This document shows positions 6,499 to 6,515 of a stretch of DNA of 6,515 bases, in pieces. The notes under the pieces are model-generated. The model saw only the letters and a list, made by a program, of their open reading frames with translations. It had not been told where the DNA came from and did no database searches. This stretch comes from Eudoraea sp. (lineage in GTDB: Bacteria > Bacteroidota > Bacteroidia > Flavobacteriales > Flavobacteriaceae): contig JABDQS010000166.1 of NCBI GenBank assembly GCA_013042125.1, positions 1-6,515 of the forward strand, given 5' to 3'. The first letter of the stretch is position 1, and every line of letters begins with the position of its first letter. Both the position numbers and the translations under genes were made by a program.

Positions 6499-6515
6499 GA
6501 CCTCCTGACTTACAC
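6478..6515 (-). CDS. C-terminal end of an unidentified gene (partial)
   Basis: On the minus strand one frame is open from the window edge to a TAA at 6480-6478 and encodes VSQEVIERFTD. The other two frames stop within a few codons: one at its second codon, the other after CKSGGH. A good terminator hairpin begins 21 bases beyond the stop, as expected at the end of a real gene. Eleven residues are too few to identify a family. The gene shares its strand with the glycosyltransferase downstream but appears to be transcriptionally separated from it by the hairpin. Confidence 0.5.
   Translation of the reverse strand, partial: VSQEVIERFTD

Noticed and set aside
1..6515. Defence system, mobile element, CRISPR array or RNA gene
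   Set aside because: Nearly all bases are accounted for by housekeeping and signalling genes. No spaced repeats of array type, transposase motifs, terminal repeats or tRNA-like structures were seen.

Overview
The window looks like a piece of core chromosome from a member of the Bacteroidota, most likely Flavobacteriaceae. The evidence is an AT-rich sequence, A-rich start regions without clear Shine-Dalgarno sites, a two-component pair whose regulator resembles Bacteroides RprY, and a YbbR-like gene overlapping coaE. I cannot name a genus. The assignment rests on recognition of protein families, not on a search.

Layout. Bases 1-1453 are a tightly packed plus-strand group. It starts with the last codons of an upstream gene, possibly the Cys-x-x-Cys tail of a zinc-binding protein, whose stop overlaps the start of miaA. 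miaA (tRNA dimethylallyltransferase) in turn overlaps a gluconokinase by 4 bases. A strong hairpin at 1452-1481 ends this group and probably also works for the convergent minus-strand genes. From 1499 to 6416 every gene is on the minus strand. In transcription order they are a family 2 glycosyltransferase with C-terminal membrane segments, a YbbR/CdaR-like single-pass protein, coaE (dephospho-CoA kinase), a 79-base gap with repeated GTTAA motifs, an RprX-like sensor kinase and its RprY-like response regulator. The right edge (6478-6515) holds the last 11 codons of another minus-strand gene, followed by a hairpin terminator that lies just upstream of the glycosyltransferase.

How the genes fit together. 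The glycosyltransferase, YbbR-like gene and coaE are separated by 2 bases and by a 4-base overlap, so they are probably one transcript. The kinase and regulator are 5 bases apart and form one signalling unit, and the repeats upstream of the kinase are a plausible site for autoregulation. The three P-loop enzymes (MiaA, gluconokinase, CoaE) are housekeeping functions. No mobile element, CRISPR array, phage gene, tRNA or rRNA was seen.

No new defence or biosynthetic system is evident. The points most worth checking are the GTTAA repeat array, the possible promoter and hairpin leader before the glycosyltransferase, a YbbR-like protein with no diadenylate cyclase beside it, and a gluconokinase coupled to a tRNA-modification gene.
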